Shown here piece after piece: positions 5,296 to 6,621 of a stretch of DNA of 6,621 bases. The DNA is taken from the NCBI GenBank assembly GCA_947630315.1, contig CANRHA010000095.1:1-6621 (forward strand), written 5' to 3'. The notes under the pieces were generated by a model. That model had not been told where the DNA came from, searched no databases, and saw nothing but the letters and a program-made list of their open reading frames with translations. The DNA is from an uncultured Clostridia bacterium (GTDB lineage Bacteria > Bacillota > Clostridia > Oscillospirales > Ruminococcaceae). Made by a program: the position numbers and the translations under genes. The number at the start of each line of letters is the position of its first letter. Within the stretch, counting starts at the first letter, position 1.

Positions 5296-5550
5296 TGTTC
5301 ACCAAACGCGATGACTGAGAGAGTACGCCGCAAGGGATTCAAAGAGAGGGGAGCCGCAGTCTTATCTGCGCGCTGAAAGTTCCCTATTTCCGAGCTGCCG
5401 AAGTTCACTCACGAGCGGTTCCGCTGAAGCGAAAGTTGTAGGCGGGAACGCATCCGCTGCGTTACCGGCGGGAGGAAGTGTTGGCTTCTTAAATGGGTGG
5501 TTTATAAGCATAGCTTAAGGTTATGTCCCGTTTTAAGCGGGGCTTTTTTT
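5296..5550 (+). promoter_or_regulatory. T-box leader, tRNA-Phe responsive (UUC specifier)
   Basis: This leader senses uncharged tRNA-Phe and lets transcription reach pheS when phenylalanyl-tRNA is low. A GAUGA kink-turn-like element (5310-5314) at the base of Stem I faces UCACGA (5409-5414). AGUA (5322-5325) faces GAA (5400-5402) as a specifier-loop S-turn. The specifier UUC is at 5404-5406, followed by A. GCCGCAG and CUGCGCGC form the distal arm. Stem II includes AACGCA/TGCGTT (5447-5452/5458-5463), and Stem III AGGAAG/CTTCTT (5473-5478/5485-5490). The T-box core AAATGGGTGGT is at 5491-5501, with TGGT able to pair with a tRNA 3' end whose discriminator is A. The bulge continues TTTA instead of the usual ACC, which is atypical. 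The downstream gene agrees with the specifier. Confidence 0.9.
5525..5550 (+). terminator. T-box intrinsic terminator (attenuator)
   Basis: GTCCCG (5525-5530) and CGGGGC (5538-5543) form a 6-bp stem with a 7-nt loop followed by T7 (5544-5550). The left arm's CCC (5527-5529) can instead pair with GGG (5495-5497) of the T-box core to build the antiterminator, so the two structures exclude each other. With no other terminator after the HAD gene, it also limits read-through from the tgt operon. Confidence 0.88.
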
Positions 5551-5714
5551 GATGTAAAAGGAGCAGATCAAGCCTCTGTCGGTTCTTTTGACTACTGCGC
5601 TGTTCATAATTTACTTTGCCGTCCGGCATCTGTTTTGCTTTTGCTGATAAAAAAGATAAAAATTAAGGGCGCGTAAAGCGCCTCGGAAAATATACCGAAA
5701 GGAAGACGAATCAA
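5551..5714 (+). other. Post-attenuator leader of pheS
   Basis: These 164 nt lie between the attenuator and pheS and hold no credible gene. Visible items are a small GGCGC/GCGCC hairpin (5668-5672/5678-5682, loop GTAAA) without a U tract, a 5-bp TGCCG/CGGCA stem near 5621-5632, and the ribosome binding site AAAGGAAG (5698-5705, 9 nt before the ATG). No second T-box or terminator was seen. Confidence 0.5.
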
Positions 5715-6621
5715 ATGAAACAGGCACTTGAAAAAATCGAGCTTATGGCAAAGGCCGAGCTTGAAAAGATCACCGACGCCGGCGAACTTGAGCAGCTGAG
5801 GATAAAATTCCTCGGCAAAAAGGGCGAGATACCCGCTATAATGAAGCAGATGGCCGCCCTTACCGCCGAGGAGCGCCCGGTTATAGGCCAGCTCGCAAAC
5901 CGCGTCAGAAACAGCATCGAGTCCGCCATATCCGAAAAGGCCGCCGCTATAAAGGAGGAAGCCTCGGCGCTAAAGCTTCAGGAAGAACGCCTTGACGTTA
6001 CGCTTCCCGGCAAGGCCCCTCAGCTCGGCAGGCTTCACCCGATGGACACGGTAATGCACGAGATCGAGGATATATTTATCGGTATGGGCTTTGACATCGC
6101 CGAAGGCCCCGAGGTCGAATACGACTACTACAACTTTGAGGCTTTAAACCTGCCGCCCGATCACCCCGCGCGCGACACTCAGGACACGTTTTACATCACC
6201 GACAAGATACTTTTAAGGACCCAGACCTCGTCGGTCCAGATACACGTTATGGAGAACAACAAGCCGCCTATAAGGATAATCTCCCCCGGCAGAGTTTACC
6301 GCTCCGACGCCGTAGACGCGACCCATTCGCCCATGTTCCACCAGATAGAGGGCCTTGTAGTCGACCGCGGAATAACCATGGCGAACCTTGTGGGAACCCT
6401 TGATATGCTGATGAAGCGGCTTTACGGCGACGACTGCAAAATTCGCTTAAGACCCCATCACTTCCCGTTTACCGAGCCTTCGGCCGAGGTAGACGTTCTC
6501 TGCTTCAACTGCGGCGGCAAGGGCTGTTCGATGTGCAAGGGCGAGGGGTATGTAGAGCTTTTGGGCGCGGGAATGGTTCATCCGAAGGTGCTCGCCAACT
6601 GCGGCATCGACCCCGAGATTT
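5715..6621 (+). CDS. pheS: Phenylalanyl-tRNA synthetase alpha subunit (3' truncated)
   Basis: PheS is the catalytic subunit of the (alpha-beta)2 enzyme that charges tRNA-Phe in the cytoplasm. The frame runs off the window after 302 codons; about 40 residues of a typical ~340 are missing. An N-terminal tRNA-binding coiled-coil region covers roughly 1-90. The class II core follows: motif 1 near LHPMDTVMHEIEDIF (107-121), RTQTSSVQ (168-175) and motif 2 SPGRVYRSD...THSPMFHQIEGLVVD (190-217). FTEPSAEVDV (252-261) leads into a four-cysteine insert (C263, C266, C271, C274) resembling a zinc knuckle, then LLGAGMVHPKVL (282-293). The ATG has AAAGGAAG 9 nt upstream. Expression is controlled by the tRNA-Phe T-box before it. 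pheT would be expected just beyond the window. Confidence 0.96.
   Translation, partial: MKQALEKIELMAKAELEKITDAGELEQLRIKFLGKKGEIPAIMKQMAALTAEERPVIGQLANRVRNSIESAISEKAAAIKEEASALKLQEERLDVTLPGKAPQLGRLHPMDTVMHEIEDIFIGMGFDIAEGPEVEYDYYNFEALNLPPDHPARDTQDTFYITDKILLRTQTSSVQIHVMENNKPPIRIISPGRVYRSDAVDATHSPMFHQIEGLVVDRGITMANLVGTLDMLMKRLYGDDCKIRLRPHHFPFTEPSAEVDVLCFNCGGKGCSMCKGEGYVELLGAGMVHPKVLANCGIDPEI

Overview
The window looks like chromosomal DNA from a moderately GC-rich member of the Clostridia (Firmicutes), possibly the Oscillospiraceae/Ruminococcaceae side. This rests on a T-box leader before pheS, strong purine-rich ribosome binding sites, consensus sigma-A-type promoters with 17-bp spacers, a TTG start, and a CxxC/CxxC insert in PheS. 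The taxonomic call is inference. All protein genes are on the plus strand; the only minus-strand gene is a tRNA.

Layout: 1-526 is gene-free and repeat-rich. It holds a G-run hairpin/G-quadruplex motif, short TCTGAT-type repeats, and two tandem ~83-bp palindromic units. A promoter at 527-555 and a ~140-nt leader precede larC (703-1920), an unsplit nickel-pincer cofactor cyclometallase with a very histidine-rich loop. A second repeat-bearing gap contains an extended -10 promoter for ppa (2095-2625), a family I inorganic pyrophosphatase. A bidirectional terminator separates ppa from a convergent tRNA-Val(CAC) at 2696-2772 on the minus strand. The tRNA and the next operon are fired from divergent promoters whose -35 boxes sit back to back in one palindrome. 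The rightward operon is tgt (2890-4026), mntP (4047-4616) and a gph-like HAD phosphatase (4591-5271). The last two overlap by 26 nt. A consensus extended -10 promoter overlapping the end of the HAD gene drives a tRNA-Phe-responsive T-box leader (specifier UUC) with an intrinsic terminator, followed by pheS (5715 onward), which is cut by the window end.

Functional themes are translation (tRNA-Val, tgt, pheS) and metal/pyrophosphate chemistry (LarC with nickel and CTP, Ppa, the Mn exporter MntP). These are mostly housekeeping genes in separate transcription units. I found no clear undescribed multi-gene system. The most distinctive points are the shared -35 palindrome, the T-box with an atypical antiterminator bulge, the acceptor-stem mismatch in tRNA-Val, the possible alternative pairing in the larC leader, and the repeats at the left end.
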